Source of the DNA: an uncultured Eubacterium sp.
GTDB taxonomy: Bacteria > Bacillota > Clostridia > Lachnospirales > Lachnospiraceae
Direction: 5' to 3'
Length of the DNA stretch: 64,000 bases
Assembly: GCA_910580075.1 (NCBI GenBank)
Contig: CAJTVR010000008.1
Coordinates: forward strand, 20,312-84,311
Shown here: positions 40,471 through 50,072 of the stretch, piece by piece
How the letters are laid out: every line of letters begins with the position of its first letter
Position numbering within the stretch: position 1 is the first letter of the stretch
Notes under the pieces: model-generated
What the model was told of the DNA's origin: nothing
Database searches by the model: none
The model's input: the letters and a program-made list of their open reading frames with translations, nothing else
Made by a program: the position numbers and the translations under genes

Positions 40471-40509
40471 AAAAACAGCATATAAACAGCAGTGCTGCTT
40501 ATATGCTGT
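40471..40509 (-). terminator. Intrinsic terminator of the rpsA operon
   Basis: On the minus strand ACAGCATATAAGCAG (40509-40495) pairs with CTGTTTATATGCTGT (40489-40475) at 14 of 15 positions and is followed by TTTTT. It ends the RpiR-FAD enzyme-cmk-ispH-rpsA transcript ahead of cheR. Confidence 0.85.
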
Positions 40510-40547
40510 AATAAATACTGACTTGAAAAAAGATCTCTGCCTGCTGT

Positions 40548-41630
40548 TTATTCTTCTTCCTTTGCAGACGCATCTTCGTCCTGGATCAGAGCTTTCATGC
40601 TCAGGCTGATTTTACGCTCTGATTCATTAAAATCAACAATCTTAGCTTCGATAACCTGTCCTGTCTTTAAAACATCAGACGGTTTGTCAATGTGTTCTTT
40701 GGAAATCTGTGATACATGAAGCAGTGCATCAATGCCTGGTGCTAATTCTACGAATGCGCCAAAATCTGTCATTCTTGCTACCCGGCCGCTGACAATAGTA
40801 CCTGCAGCAAATTTTTCAGTAGCATTATTCCAAGGATTATCTTCCGGGAATTTCATGCTCAGGGCGATCTTTGTGTCATTGATATCTTTGATAAATACTT
40901 TTACAACATCTCCGACTTTAAATGCCTTCTTCGGGCTTTCTACACGGCCCCAGGACATTTCTGAAATATGAAGCAGTCCGTCTGCACCGCCCAGATCGAT
41001 AAATGCACCAAAATCTGTGACATTTTTAACTGTGCCTTCGATCACATCACCTACGTTAATTCTTTCAAATAATGCCTTGCGAAGCTCTTCTTTCTTTGCT
41101 GCTAAAAGCTGCTTGCGGTCACCGATGATCCGTCTTCTCTTTGGATTGAACTCTGTAATGACGAATTCAATCTCCTGTCCGTCATATTTGGTCAGGTCTT
41201 TTTCAAATACATCGGATACGAGACTGGAAGGGATAAATACCCTTGCTTCATCTACGATCACGCTTAAGCCGCCGTTTAATACCTGGGCTACTTTTGCTGT
41301 TAGTACTTCCTGGTTTTCAAATGCTTCTTCTAATCTCTTGCTTCCTTTTTCTGCGGCAAGGCGTTTGTACGTTAACAGTACCTGTCCGTCGCCGTCATTT
41401 ACTTTTAAAACTTTTGCTTCCATTGTACTGCCTACCTCTACCTGGGTGGTCAGGTCAATGTTTGGTTCGTTGGTGTATTCATTCCGGGTAATGATACCAT
41501 CTGACTTGTAACCGATATTAAGCACGATTTCGTCTGGTTTTACATCGATAACAGTACCTTCAACAACCTCCCCGTTCCTTATTGTTTTAAAAGATTCTTC
41601 CAACATTTGTTCAAAGCTCTGTTCTGACAT
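40548..41630 (-). CDS. rpsA: 30S ribosomal protein S1 homologue
   Basis: 360 residues from the ATG at 41630, with GAGGAGG nine bases upstream; a start 18 bp earlier lies on that site. It contains four S1 RNA-binding repeats, for instance GEVVEGTVIDVKPDEIVLNIGYKSDG near 20 and VIEGTVKNVTDFGAFIDLGG near 190, like the four-domain YpfD of Bacillus. It helps mRNA binding in some bacteria; in low-GC Gram-positives the protein is not always ribosome-bound. Its start lies inside the last codons of ispH (20-bp overlap). The same pair is found fused in some Clostridia. Confidence 0.9.
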   Translation of the reverse strand: MSEQSFEQMLEESFKTIRNGEVVEGTVIDVKPDEIVLNIGYKSDGIITRNEYTNEPNIDLTTQVEVGSTMEAKVLKVNDGDGQVLLTYKRLAAEKGSKRLEEAFENQEVLTAKVAQVLNGGLSVIVDEARVFIPSSLVSDVFEKDLTKYDGQEIEFVITEFNPKRRRIIGDRKQLLAAKKEELRKALFERINVGDVIEGTVKNVTDFGAFIDLGGADGLLHISEMSWGRVESPKKAFKVGDVVKVFIKDINDTKIALSMKFPEDNPWNNATEKFAAGTIVSGRVARMTDFGAFVELAPGIDALLHVSQISKEHIDKPSDVLKTGQVIEAKIVDFNESERKISLSMKALIQDEDASAKEEE

Positions 41631-42480
41631 ACTTTTGAACCTCCTCAATAATTTTCTTTGGGGTGGAAGCCCCTGCGGTAATACCTACGTTATCAATGTG
41701 ACTTGTCGAAATCAGATTTAAATCTGCTTCAGTCTGTATATAGTAAGTATTTGCACATTCTTCTTTGCATATCTCATACAGTTTCTGCGTATTCGAACTG
41801 CTCCTTCCTCCAATGACAATCATAATATCGGAAGTTTCTGCCAGACTTGCTGCTTCATTCTGCCGTTCTTCTGTAGCGTTACAAATTGTATTCAATACAC
41901 GTATATTTCTAATATAACCTTTTTCTCGAATAATTTCAACTAATTCTTGAAATTTCTTGTAATTAAAAGTCGTTTGTGCCACAATGCACAGTTTTTGGCC
42001 CTCTTTTGGGCAAAAAGCTGCCGCTTCTTCCGGTTTTTCAATGACGGCTGTATGCCGCGGGTCGCACCAGCCCCGTATGCCCTCTACTTCCGGGTGAGAG
42101 CTGCTGCCAATTATAACAATCTCATAACCGTCTTTCGAAAATTCCTCAACAATCTGGTGAATTTTTAACACAAAGGGACAGGTTGCATCCTCGATTTCAA
42201 ATCCCAGCCGGCCAAGCCTGTCATAAACTGATTTTGCCACCCCGTGAGAACGGATGACCACGGTTCCTTTGTCCTGTATCTGTGTTTCAGTGAAATCTTC
42301 CAAAGATTCGATCACTGTAACCCCTTTTTCTTCCAGATCCCTGACAACTTCCTCATTATGGATAATCGGCCCATAAGTATAAACCGGCCCTTTTTTTATA
42401 TCGGCCTGTTCGTAAACTTTATTAACGGCTCTCTTTACGCCAAAACAAAATCCAGCGCTTTTTGCTACTGTAATATTCAT
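41611..42480 (-). CDS. ispH: 4-hydroxy-3-methylbut-2-enyl diphosphate reductase
   Basis: 289 residues. The three [4Fe-4S]-binding cysteines are visible in AGFCFGVKRAV (Cys12), DATCPFV and NTICNATEERQ. It makes isopentenyl and dimethylallyl diphosphate, the last step of the MEP pathway. Its start overlaps the cmk stop by 4 bp (ATGA) and its end overlaps rpsA. Order cmk-ispH-rpsA is typical of Clostridia. Confidence 0.95.
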   Translation of the reverse strand: MNITVAKSAGFCFGVKRAVNKVYEQADIKKGPVYTYGPIIHNEEVVRDLEEKGVTVIESLEDFTETQIQDKGTVVIRSHGVAKSVYDRLGRLGFEIEDATCPFVLKIHQIVEEFSKDGYEIVIIGSSSHPEVEGIRGWCDPRHTAVIEKPEEAAAFCPKEGQKLCIVAQTTFNYKKFQELVEIIREKGYIRNIRVLNTICNATEERQNEAASLAETSDIMIVIGGRSSSNTQKLYEICKEECANTYYIQTEADLNLISTSHIDNVGITAGASTPKKIIEEVQKYVRTEL

Positions 42481-43157
42481 TTCTTTTCCTCTGCCACCGC
42501 CTTGTCATATATATTTCGAACCGCAGCCACTGCTTGTTCAATGCCCATGTCAGAAGTATCCACATACACGGCATCTTCTGCCTGCTTTAACGGGGCAATT
42601 TCTCTTGACATGTCACGCTCGTCACGGTCTTTGATGTCTGCCTCAATCTGTGAAAGATCCGCAGAAATGCCTTTGTGAACCAGCTCATCATACCGTCTTC
42701 TGGCGCGGGCAGACACCTTAGCCGTCAGATAAATTTTTACCTGTGCGTCTGGCAGCACACATGTCCCGATATCCCTTCCGTCCATAATGACATCGCTGCT
42801 GCGTGCAAGTTTTTGCTGCAGTGCGGTCAGCTTGGAGCGGACTGCAGGATAAACGCTGATGCCTGAAGCCATTCTGCCTGCTTCTTCTGTGCGGATATAC
42901 GCATTGACATTTTCCCCATTCAAAAGCACACACTGAACGCCGTCCTGATACTGAATCGTAATGTCTATATCTGCACATGCCGCAGATATGGCTCCTTCAT
43001 CCTGTGGGTCAATACGCCTGCGCAGAAAGTACAGTGCCATTGCACGGTACATTGCTCCTGTATCCACATATACAAATGATAACTCTTTTGCAAGCATTTT
43101 GGCAATGGTACTTTTTCCCGCTCCGGCTGGGCCGTCAATTGCAATGTTAAAGCTCAT
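42477..43157 (-). CDS. cmk: Cytidylate kinase
   Basis: 226 residues from the ATG at 43157, preceded by AGAGGA; a longer frame starting at 43214 lacks a site and does not match the family. NIAIDGPAGAGKSTIAKMLA is the P-loop, VDTGAMYRAMALYFL the CMP-binding part, and DGRDIGTCVLPDA and RARRRYDEL complete the family. It phosphorylates CMP and dCMP with ATP. Confidence 0.95.
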   Translation of the reverse strand: MSFNIAIDGPAGAGKSTIAKMLAKELSFVYVDTGAMYRAMALYFLRRRIDPQDEGAISAACADIDITIQYQDGVQCVLLNGENVNAYIRTEEAGRMASGISVYPAVRSKLTALQQKLARSSDVIMDGRDIGTCVLPDAQVKIYLTAKVSARARRRYDELVHKGISADLSQIEADIKDRDERDMSREIAPLKQAEDAVYVDTSDMGIEQAVAAVRNIYDKAVAEEKK

Positions 43158-43197
43158 TTTTATATTCCTCTCATCATGTTTTCTGTATTGCCTGCAT

Positions 43198-44433
43198 CTA
43201 TAACTCCGCGGCACTCATTCCGGCCAGATATCCGCTCGACCACGCAATCTGCAGGTTATACCCGCCTGTCAGGGCATCTGCATCCAGCATTTCTCCAGCA
43301 AAATAAAGCCCTGGTACCAGTCTGGATTCCATTGTAGAAGGATTGACTTCCTTTACACTGACACCTCCGCGGGTAATAACTGCTTCCTTAAAATCCCGCA
43401 GTCCCGTCAGTGTGGCCGGAAATTTTTTCAGGATATCTGTAAGCATCCTGCGGTCCTGCTTTGTAAATTCATTCAGCTTTTTTTCAGGCGTAATTCCACT
43501 CAGCTGTACAGCCACTGGAATCAGTTTGGATGGAAGCAGCTGGTTTAAAGCATTTTTAAACTGCCTGTTGCGGTTTGCATCAAAATCACGTACAATCCGC
43601 TGGTCAAGCTGATCGTTTGATAATGCCGGCTTTAAATCAATCAGGAGTTTCAGCGGACGCTTCATAAGTCTTTCACCGACAATGCTGCTGGCACTCAGCA
43701 TCAGCGGCCCGCTGACTCCGTAATGCGTAAATAATAGTTCTCCAAAATCGTCATACAGGATCTTTTGATCTTCATAAATGGCTGCACGCACATTTTTCAG
43801 CGTCAGCCCCTGAAGCTGCGGAATATAGGATTCTTTCGTATTCATTGCCACTAATCCCGGATACTGTTTTACCAGCGTATGCCCGAAACTCTGCGCAAAT
43901 GCATATCCGTCTCCTGTAGAACCAGTAGACGGATAAGAAAGACCGCCTGTAGCAAGAATGATCCTGTCTGCACTGTATGATTTCAAAGATGTGTCCTTTA
44001 CGATAAATCTGCCGTCATTTTTCGTAACAGACTGGATTTTTGTGTTCAGCCTGACTTTTACAGACAGGCGCTCCATAGCACGGGCAAGCCCTCTTATAAT
44101 GTCAGAAGCATGGTCTGATTCAGGAAACACTCTCCCGCCGCGCTCTGTCTTTAACGGAACACCGTTTTCTTCAAAAAAATCCATGACACGGAAATTATCA
44201 TAAGTATAAACGGCACTGTAAAGGAATTTCGCATTTCTTAAAATCTGTTTAAACAAATCCACAGTATCGCAGGCGTTGGTTACATTGCACCTACCTTTTC
44301 CTGTAATATACAGTTTTTTTCCAAGTTTTTCATTCTGCTCTAAGAGCAAAACGCTGCAGCCTGATTCAGCTGCAGCCACTGCTGCCATCATTCCGGCAGC
44401 GCCTCCGCCCGCCACTATGATCTCTTTAGACAT
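43198..44433 (-). CDS. FAD-dependent oxidoreductase (BaiN/YhiN, HI0933-like)
   Basis: 411 residues. IIVAGGGAAGMMAAVAAAESG is the FAD-binding GxGxxG start, GKGRCNVTNAC is the HI0933/BaiN signature, and the C-terminal GGVSVKEVNPSTMESRLVPG with GLYFAGEMLDADALTGGYNLQ closes the family. Members include the proposed bile-acid reductase BaiN of Clostridium scindens, but most are housekeeping flavoproteins of unknown substrate. It overlaps the RpiR gene by 8 bp and lies 40 bp before cmk, the usual clostridial order. Bile-acid activity should not be assumed. Confidence 0.88.
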   Translation of the reverse strand: MSKEIIVAGGGAAGMMAAVAAAESGCSVLLLEQNEKLGKKLYITGKGRCNVTNACDTVDLFKQILRNAKFLYSAVYTYDNFRVMDFFEENGVPLKTERGGRVFPESDHASDIIRGLARAMERLSVKVRLNTKIQSVTKNDGRFIVKDTSLKSYSADRIILATGGLSYPSTGSTGDGYAFAQSFGHTLVKQYPGLVAMNTKESYIPQLQGLTLKNVRAAIYEDQKILYDDFGELLFTHYGVSGPLMLSASSIVGERLMKRPLKLLIDLKPALSNDQLDQRIVRDFDANRNRQFKNALNQLLPSKLIPVAVQLSGITPEKKLNEFTKQDRRMLTDILKKFPATLTGLRDFKEAVITRGGVSVKEVNPSTMESRLVPGLYFAGEMLDADALTGGYNLQIAWSSGYLAGMSAAEL

Positions 44434-45358
44434 CCGTATCTCCTATTTTTGCGTAATGCATTTTCAGCGTATCATCAATATAGTCAATTTCATCATTCTC
44501 ATAAACCTGGTATTCATCCCATATGCCTTCCAGCTGGTCCAGTGTGTCTGCCACCTCATCCTGTTTGCGCATGCACAGCGCCGCAATCAGCGCATTGATC
44601 ACGCTCAAAGGTGCCACCAGGGAATCGGCAATCGATATCAGGTCGCTGTCCGCAATCAGGTTACAGGAGGAATACAGGTTCATAGGGGAATGCACGCTGT
44701 CTGTCAGCGTGATTACCTTTGCATTCCGGTTATTTGCAAATTCCAGTGCTTTTAATGTCCGAAGCGAATATCTGGGAAAGCTGATGCCGATAATCACATC
44801 ATCTTTGCAGATCCGTACCATCTGTTCGAATAATTCACTGGAACTGTTTGTCTGAAGATGAATCACATTGTCAAACATAAAGTTTAAATAAAATGCAAGA
44901 AACGATGCAAGGGGCGCACAGCTGCGGATTCCGGCCACATATATCCGCTTTGCTGATAAAATCGTATCCACTGCCAGTTTAAAAGCATTTTCATCGATTT
45001 TTTCCAGCGTCCCCCTGATCTTTTCCATATCAGCACGAAGGACAGATTCTAAAACCCCCGACCGGCTGATTCTTCCATAAGACACTTCCGTACGCTGAAT
45101 AGAACTCAGCTTATTTTGAACCATGTCTGCCAGAGCGTGCTGAAATTCCGGATATCCTTTGTATCCAAGCTGCACGGCAAAGCGCACAACTGTGGATTCA
45201 CTGACACCGACAGTCTCCCCTAATTTTGATGCGGTCAGAAAGACTGCCTGGTCATAATAATCTATGATGTAACTTGCCAAAAGTTTCTGACCTTTGCTCA
45301 TTGTACTGTACCGGTCATTGATGCGGTTTGTCAGGTCATTTGTATTACTCATGTGCAT
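44426..45358 (-). CDS. MurR/RpiR-family transcriptional regulator
   Basis: 310 residues. The N-terminal HTH_6 reads LLASYIIDYYDQAVFLTASKLGETVGVSESTVVRF, and the C-terminal SIS sugar-phosphate-binding domain begins IYVAGIRSCAPLASF. Such proteins sense phosphosugars. A second ATG two codons in is an equally good start; no strong ribosome binding site distinguishes them. It heads the operon ending with rpsA, but regulation of those genes by it is not evident. Confidence 0.85.
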   Translation of the reverse strand: MHMSNTNDLTNRINDRYSTMSKGQKLLASYIIDYYDQAVFLTASKLGETVGVSESTVVRFAVQLGYKGYPEFQHALADMVQNKLSSIQRTEVSYGRISRSGVLESVLRADMEKIRGTLEKIDENAFKLAVDTILSAKRIYVAGIRSCAPLASFLAFYLNFMFDNVIHLQTNSSSELFEQMVRICKDDVIIGISFPRYSLRTLKALEFANNRNAKVITLTDSVHSPMNLYSSCNLIADSDLISIADSLVAPLSVINALIAALCMRKQDEVADTLDQLEGIWDEYQVYENDEIDYIDDTLKMHYAKIGDTDV

Positions 45359-45401
45359 TTACTCATTTCTAGCTGTCCGTCTCTGTTTTTATTCCATAAC
45401 T

Positions 45402-47396
45402 TTACATCGCTGTCACAGTTATGGTTCTTACTTTCTCAGCCACATTTCCCTGTGCATCCTCATAGCGGTAGGTAATCCGGTATATACATGTTGTAACAGG
45501 AAGCCTGTCAATCGATTCTGTCAGCATCAGATCTGATTCCTGCTGGGCTAAAGAAGGCTGGAACGTTACTCTGCGCCGGATTCCTTCTGTTGTAGATGCC
45601 GTACGCTGTGTACCGTCGCTCATAACAGATGTAATCTGCAGGGAAACCCCATCTGAAAGACTTATTTCCGACCTGTCAGGAACCACCGTATCTGCCGGAA
45701 TAATCAGTGCATAAGCGGTCGTCACCACTGACGGTTCCTGAACCGGCGGATTCTGTGTACCATCCGGATTCTGTGTGTTTCCTGGATTCTGCGTATTTCC
45801 CGGATTCTGTGTATCATCAGGGTTCTGTGTGCCGTCCGGATTTTGTGTATCACCAGGCTCTTTGGTATCATCCGGGTTTTGTGTATCATCAGGCTCTTTG
45901 GTATCATCCGGGTTTTGTGTATCATCAGGCTCTTTGATATCGTCAGGGTCTTTGGTATCGTCCTCTTCCGGCTGGGATGCTTTTTCTTCCACAATCAGCT
46001 TTCTTTTCTTTTCTGCAACAAGATACTTGCCTGTTTTTAAGCTCTTAGTCGGATTTGAACAGTAATAGGATACCTGGTATGTGCCAGGCTCTGAGATCTT
46101 GTACGATCCATTCTGAGCCACCGTTTTTACCTTTCCGTCCGGATCTGTTACTTTAATGCTGATTTTAGATGTCATGCTTTTGCCCGACACCAGCTTTGCT
46201 GTTACGCCGGAAATCAGCTTTTTATAAGTAACGGATTTTGTGTCTGAAGATAACTTCATTGCAGCAAATTTATCCTTGCTGGAAATAACCGGTTTTTTTG
46301 TATCCTTTACAACTATTTTCATATATTCCTGCGTCACCATTTTATTGGTAGGATTTTTCAGGTAATACATAATACGGTAAGTACCTGTATGCCGCAGTTT
46401 TAATGAAGAAGATTTTACACCCTTATATTCCTGCGTACCAGGTTTGCGGATTTTTGTCACAATCTTGTCAGTCAGTACCGTACCCATGGAATTTTTGGCC
46501 GTAATTCCAGAACGGATATTTACTGTAGATTTATATTCTTTTGTAATCTCTTTTTTTACGCCATAAATCTCCGCCTTTTTTGCATCGCCGACCGTATAGG
46601 TCACAGTCACGGATGCATTGCGCCCAAAAGAATCCGTCAGAGAATACGTCACAGGATAGCTTCCCATCTGCTTTGTATTCACTGTGCCGGATGTGCGTAT
46701 CCATGCGCTGCTCAGCTGGTTTCCGGCTGAATCATATGCTGTCATTTCAACAGGCTTAAACGGTACATTGTACTGCGCACTTACTGTCGTGCTTTTTACG
46801 CTGATTCTAGGCTGGGAATTTTTCGTACTGTATGTATTGTTCGGATCAGGATCTGTCGGGTCCCATCCCATCCGCACTGAAGAATTTACTTTAATTGAAG
46901 CCGGCTTGCCAAGCGGATCATCTCCTGAGGAACCGTTAAATATGATGACTTTTGTCTGAAGCGGACAGTTATCATAAATCCATTTTGCAGCGGCGGTCGT
47001 AATCCGGACACAGCCATGGGAAGCCAGCGAGCCTAGTTTGTTATACTGCACATAAGACTGTGTTGTCTTATTCTGTTCATAATACCACACGGAATGAAAC
47101 AGTATCGATCCTGTAATTCTCGTACAGTACTGTCCGTAGCTCGGGCCGTCCAGCACCCACCAGGAATATTTATTCATTGTATGAAATGTACCCGTCGGCG
47201 TCGCATACCCGGCTGAACAAACAAATGCCGTATACGGCTTATCATCCTTCGTATAAACAGTAACAACATTTGTGCTTTTGTTGACTTTGATATAGTAATT
47301 TCCCGTTTCTGCTTTTACATTCGTCTGAAAACCCAAAATCATCATACAGCAAAGAAAAGCCAGCAAAATACTGCGTACAAGAGTTTTCTTTTTCAT
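45402..47396 (-). CDS. Secreted L,D-transpeptidase with Ig-like modules
   Basis: 664 residues. A signal peptide (about 1-29, SILLAFLCCMMILGFQTNVKA) is followed by a YkuD domain with LASHGCVRIT, placing catalytic Cys129 and His127. Two or three Ig-like/bacterial surface modules follow (about 200-480). Then comes a flexible linker of DDTKEPDDTQNP repeats (about 485-565) and a final beta-rich domain. It cross-links peptidoglycan by 3-3 bonds or anchors proteins to it. AGGAGG precedes the ATG. It lies 43 bp upstream of the RpiR gene in the same direction. Confidence 0.88.
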   Translation of the reverse strand: MKKKTLVRSILLAFLCCMMILGFQTNVKAETGNYYIKVNKSTNVVTVYTKDDKPYTAFVCSAGYATPTGTFHTMNKYSWWVLDGPSYGQYCTRITGSILFHSVWYYEQNKTTQSYVQYNKLGSLASHGCVRITTAAAKWIYDNCPLQTKVIIFNGSSGDDPLGKPASIKVNSSVRMGWDPTDPDPNNTYSTKNSQPRISVKSTTVSAQYNVPFKPVEMTAYDSAGNQLSSAWIRTSGTVNTKQMGSYPVTYSLTDSFGRNASVTVTYTVGDAKKAEIYGVKKEITKEYKSTVNIRSGITAKNSMGTVLTDKIVTKIRKPGTQEYKGVKSSSLKLRHTGTYRIMYYLKNPTNKMVTQEYMKIVVKDTKKPVISSKDKFAAMKLSSDTKSVTYKKLISGVTAKLVSGKSMTSKISIKVTDPDGKVKTVAQNGSYKISEPGTYQVSYYCSNPTKSLKTGKYLVAEKKRKLIVEEKASQPEEDDTKDPDDIKEPDDTQNPDDTKEPDDTQNPDDTKEPGDTQNPDGTQNPDDTQNPGNTQNPGNTQNPDGTQNPPVQEPSVVTTAYALIIPADTVVPDRSEISLSDGVSLQITSVMSDGTQRTASTTEGIRRRVTFQPSLAQQESDLMLTESIDRLPVTTCIYRITYRYEDAQGNVAEKVRTITVTAM
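45760..45960 (-). repeat. Coding tandem repeats of the L,D-transpeptidase linker
   Basis: Units of 18 and 36 bp encode TQNPDD and TKEPDD hexamers (for example TCATCCGGGTTTTGTGTA on the plus strand). All unit lengths are multiples of three, so copy number can vary without frame loss, altering the reach of the C-terminal domain. Confidence 0.8.
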
Positions 47397-47413
47397 ATTA
47401 TCCTCCTTTTAGA

Positions 47414-47446
47414 GAAAAGGTGCTGCAAACGCAACACCCTTTTTTC
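47414..47446. terminator. Bidirectional terminator after the decarboxylase operon
   Basis: GGTGCTGC (47419-47426) pairs with GCAACACC (47431-47438). AAAA flanks the left side and TTTTTT the right, so the hairpin has a U-tract on both strands. On the minus strand it closes the oadA end of the operon just before the L,D-transpeptidase gene. Confidence 0.75.
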
Positions 47447-47456
47447 CAAAATAAAT

Positions 47457-48875
47457 CTAAACCGGATAAGCGCCGTTTTTGGTATCAGCTACAGAAGCAT
47501 CTACTTTCTTCTGCTGTGCCTCCCGGTATTTGAAAAACTCGGTCGCAACCTGCGGGAACAGTGCGTAAGATAAGACATCCTCATCCTGCTGCTTATACTG
47601 TCTCATTTCAGCTTCGATTTTAGACAGTTCCGGCTCAAGCAGGTCTGCCGGCCTGCAGGTAATTGCATTTTTCTTATCTTCTCCAAGTACTTTGTCTACA
47701 ACTTCCGGGTTAAAAGGCTTGACTGTCTGTCCGTATTTTCCAAGCAGTACATCCTTTGTTTCTTTTGTAGCTACTTTATAACGCTCGCCCATCAGTACAT
47801 TAAATACAGCCTGCGTGCCTACAATCTGCGAAGACGGCGTAACAAGCGGCGGCTCGCCCAGATCTTTTCTCACCCGCGGTACTTCTGCAAGCACTTCTTC
47901 ATACTTATCTTCCTTGCCCTGTTCCTTTAACTGGGAAATCAGGTTGGATAACATGCCGCCAGGAACCTGGTACAGCAGTGTTTTAATATTTACGCCTAAT
48001 ACCTTCGGATTCATCAGCCCGCTTTCTAAGGCTTCTTCACGCATCGGACGGAAATAATCTGCAATTTCTGCTAAAAGGTTCTGGTCTAATCCGGTATCAT
48101 AAACAGAGCCTTTAAAAGCCTCTGCCATAACTTCCGTTGCCGGCTGTGAGGTTCCAAGTGCAAACGGGGACATAGCCGTGTCGATAATATCACATCCTGC
48201 TTCGACTGCTTTCATATAAGTCATAGAAGCTACACCGGATGTATAATGCGTATGCAGTTCAATCGGAAGGTTTGTTGAAGATTTCAGCGCCCGTACAAGC
48301 ACATCTGCTTCCTGCGGCACTAAAAGTCCTGCCATATCTTTGATACAAATCGAATCTGCGCCCATTTCCTCAATTTTTTTCGCCATATCCGTCCAGTATT
48401 CTAACGTATAGGCATCGCCAAGCGTATAAGACAGCGCTACCTGTGCATGGCCTTTTTCTTTGTTGCAGGCTGTGACTGCTGTCTGCAGATTGCGCAGATC
48501 ATTCAGGCAGTCGAAAATACGGATAATATCTATCCCGTTTGCTATCGACTTCTGCACAAAATATTCTACCACATCATCTGCATAAGGGCGGTAGCCGAGA
48601 ATATTCTGGCCTCGGAATAACATCTGCAGTTTCGTCTTTTTAAAACCTGCTTTTAATTTCCGGCGTCTGTCCCACGGGTCTTCTTTTAAAAACCGCAGAG
48701 ACGCATCAAACGTAGCCCCTCCCCAGCACTCTACCGCATGGAACCCGGCTTTATCCATTTTATCAACAATCGGAAGCATCTGCTCTGTTGTCATTCTGGT
48801 TGCAATCAGAGACTGGTGTGCATCACGTAATACAGTTTCCGTAATTTTTAACGGTTTTTTTGCAGCTTCTGCCAT
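47457..48875 (-). CDS. oadA: Oxaloacetate decarboxylase / pyruvate carboxylase-type carboxyltransferase (alpha subunit)
   Basis: 472 residues. ITETVLRDAHQSLIATRM opens the TIM barrel with the metal-binding Asp, DSICIKDMAGLL carries the carbamylated-lysine motif, and IELHTHYTSG the metal-binding histidines. It moves a carboxyl group between oxaloacetate and biotin. The C-terminal biotinyl domain of Klebsiella OadA (about 596 residues) is absent; biotin is supplied by the separate protein at 50073-50438. Last gene of the five-gene operon. AGGAG-type site precedes the ATG. Confidence 0.9.
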   Translation of the reverse strand: MAEAAKKPLKITETVLRDAHQSLIATRMTTEQMLPIVDKMDKAGFHAVECWGGATFDASLRFLKEDPWDRRRKLKAGFKKTKLQMLFRGQNILGYRPYADDVVEYFVQKSIANGIDIIRIFDCLNDLRNLQTAVTACNKEKGHAQVALSYTLGDAYTLEYWTDMAKKIEEMGADSICIKDMAGLLVPQEADVLVRALKSSTNLPIELHTHYTSGVASMTYMKAVEAGCDIIDTAMSPFALGTSQPATEVMAEAFKGSVYDTGLDQNLLAEIADYFRPMREEALESGLMNPKVLGVNIKTLLYQVPGGMLSNLISQLKEQGKEDKYEEVLAEVPRVRKDLGEPPLVTPSSQIVGTQAVFNVLMGERYKVATKETKDVLLGKYGQTVKPFNPEVVDKVLGEDKKNAITCRPADLLEPELSKIEAEMRQYKQQDEDVLSYALFPQVATEFFKYREAQQKKVDASVADTKNGAYPV

Positions 48876-48893
48876 CTTTTCTATTCCTCCCTG

Positions 48894-50045
48894 TTATATG
48901 CCAAAAATTGCCATAAATGTTCCGGCTGCTACTGCCGTGCCTATAACGCCTGCAACGTTCGGTCCCATTGCATGCATAAGCAGAAAGTTCGTAGGGTCTT
49001 CTTCTGCTCCGACTTTCTGAGAAACACGCGCTGCCATCGGCACTGCAGATACACCTGCAGAACCAATCAGCGGATTAATCTTACCATGTGTAACAACGCA
49101 CAAAAGTTTGCCAAGCAGTACGCCTGCTGCCGTACCAAATGCAAATGCAATCAGTCCGAGTGCTACAATCTTTAATGTACTGAAATTAATAAATGCCTCT
49201 GCACTCGTAGAAGCGCCTACAGATGTACCCAAAAGGATAACAACGATGTACATCAGCGCATTGGAAGCTGTATCCGTCAGCTGTCTGACTACCCCGCACT
49301 CACGGAACAGGTTTCCTAACATCAGCATGCCTACTAAAGGAGCTGTTGTCGGCAGAAGCAGGCAGACGATAATGGTAACGACAATTGGAAACAGAATTTT
49401 CTCCAGTTTGGATACCGGACGTAAGTTCTGCATCTTAATCTGGCGTTCTTTTTTTGTCGTCAGCGCCTTCATAATCGGCGGCTGGATAACAGGAACTAAC
49501 GCCATATAAGAATAAGCTGCCACTGCAATCGGCCCCATCAGAGCAGACTGGCCGAGTTTTCCGGCAAGGAAAATCGAAGTCGGGCCGTCAGCACCGCCGA
49601 TAATGGATATCGCTGCCGCTGCTTTATCGTTAAAGCCCATAAAAATAGCCATAAAATAAGCCATGTAAATACCAAACTGCGCTGCCGCACCCATTAAAAA
49701 GCTGATCGGATTGGCAATCAGCGGCCCGAAGTCTGTCATCGCCCCGACACCTAAGAAAATCAGGGACGGAAGTATAGACCATTCATCTAATGTATAAAAA
49801 TAATACAGTAATCCGCCAACACCATTGCTTGTCTCTTCCGGACTTGCCATAATATCCGGATAAATATTAACAAGCAGCATCCCGAATGCAATCGGTACAA
49901 GCAGTAACGGTTCATAGCCCTTTGCGATTGCAAGATACAAAAAAACACAGGCAACCAGAATCATAAGGTAATTTCCCCATGTCAGGTTAAAAAATGCTGT
50001 CTGGTGCAGGAGGTTACTCATTGTCTCTCCAACGTAACTAAGCAT
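48894..50045 (-). CDS. oadB: Na+-translocating decarboxylase beta subunit
   Basis: 383 residues with about nine to eleven membrane spans. IIGGADGPTSIFLAGKL and the later NPLIGSAGVSAVPMAARVSQ are the two conserved membrane motifs holding the Na+-binding aspartate and serine/asparagine residues of OadB/MmdB/GcdB. It decarboxylates carboxybiotin and pumps Na+ out. AGGAGG lies 6 nt before the ATG. Confidence 0.94.
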   Translation of the reverse strand: MLSYVGETMSNLLHQTAFFNLTWGNYLMILVACVFLYLAIAKGYEPLLLVPIAFGMLLVNIYPDIMASPEETSNGVGGLLYYFYTLDEWSILPSLIFLGVGAMTDFGPLIANPISFLMGAAAQFGIYMAYFMAIFMGFNDKAAAAISIIGGADGPTSIFLAGKLGQSALMGPIAVAAYSYMALVPVIQPPIMKALTTKKERQIKMQNLRPVSKLEKILFPIVVTIIVCLLLPTTAPLVGMLMLGNLFRECGVVRQLTDTASNALMYIVVILLGTSVGASTSAEAFINFSTLKIVALGLIAFAFGTAAGVLLGKLLCVVTHGKINPLIGSAGVSAVPMAARVSQKVGAEEDPTNFLLMHAMGPNVAGVIGTAVAAGTFMAIFGI

Positions 50046-50072
50046 ATTTGTCCTCCTAAAATAATCTGCTCA

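Noticed and set aside
43198..44433. Bile-acid-specific BaiN function for the FAD enzyme
   Set aside because: The family is broad and the cmk/ispH neighbourhood is the standard housekeeping one; no other bai genes are present.
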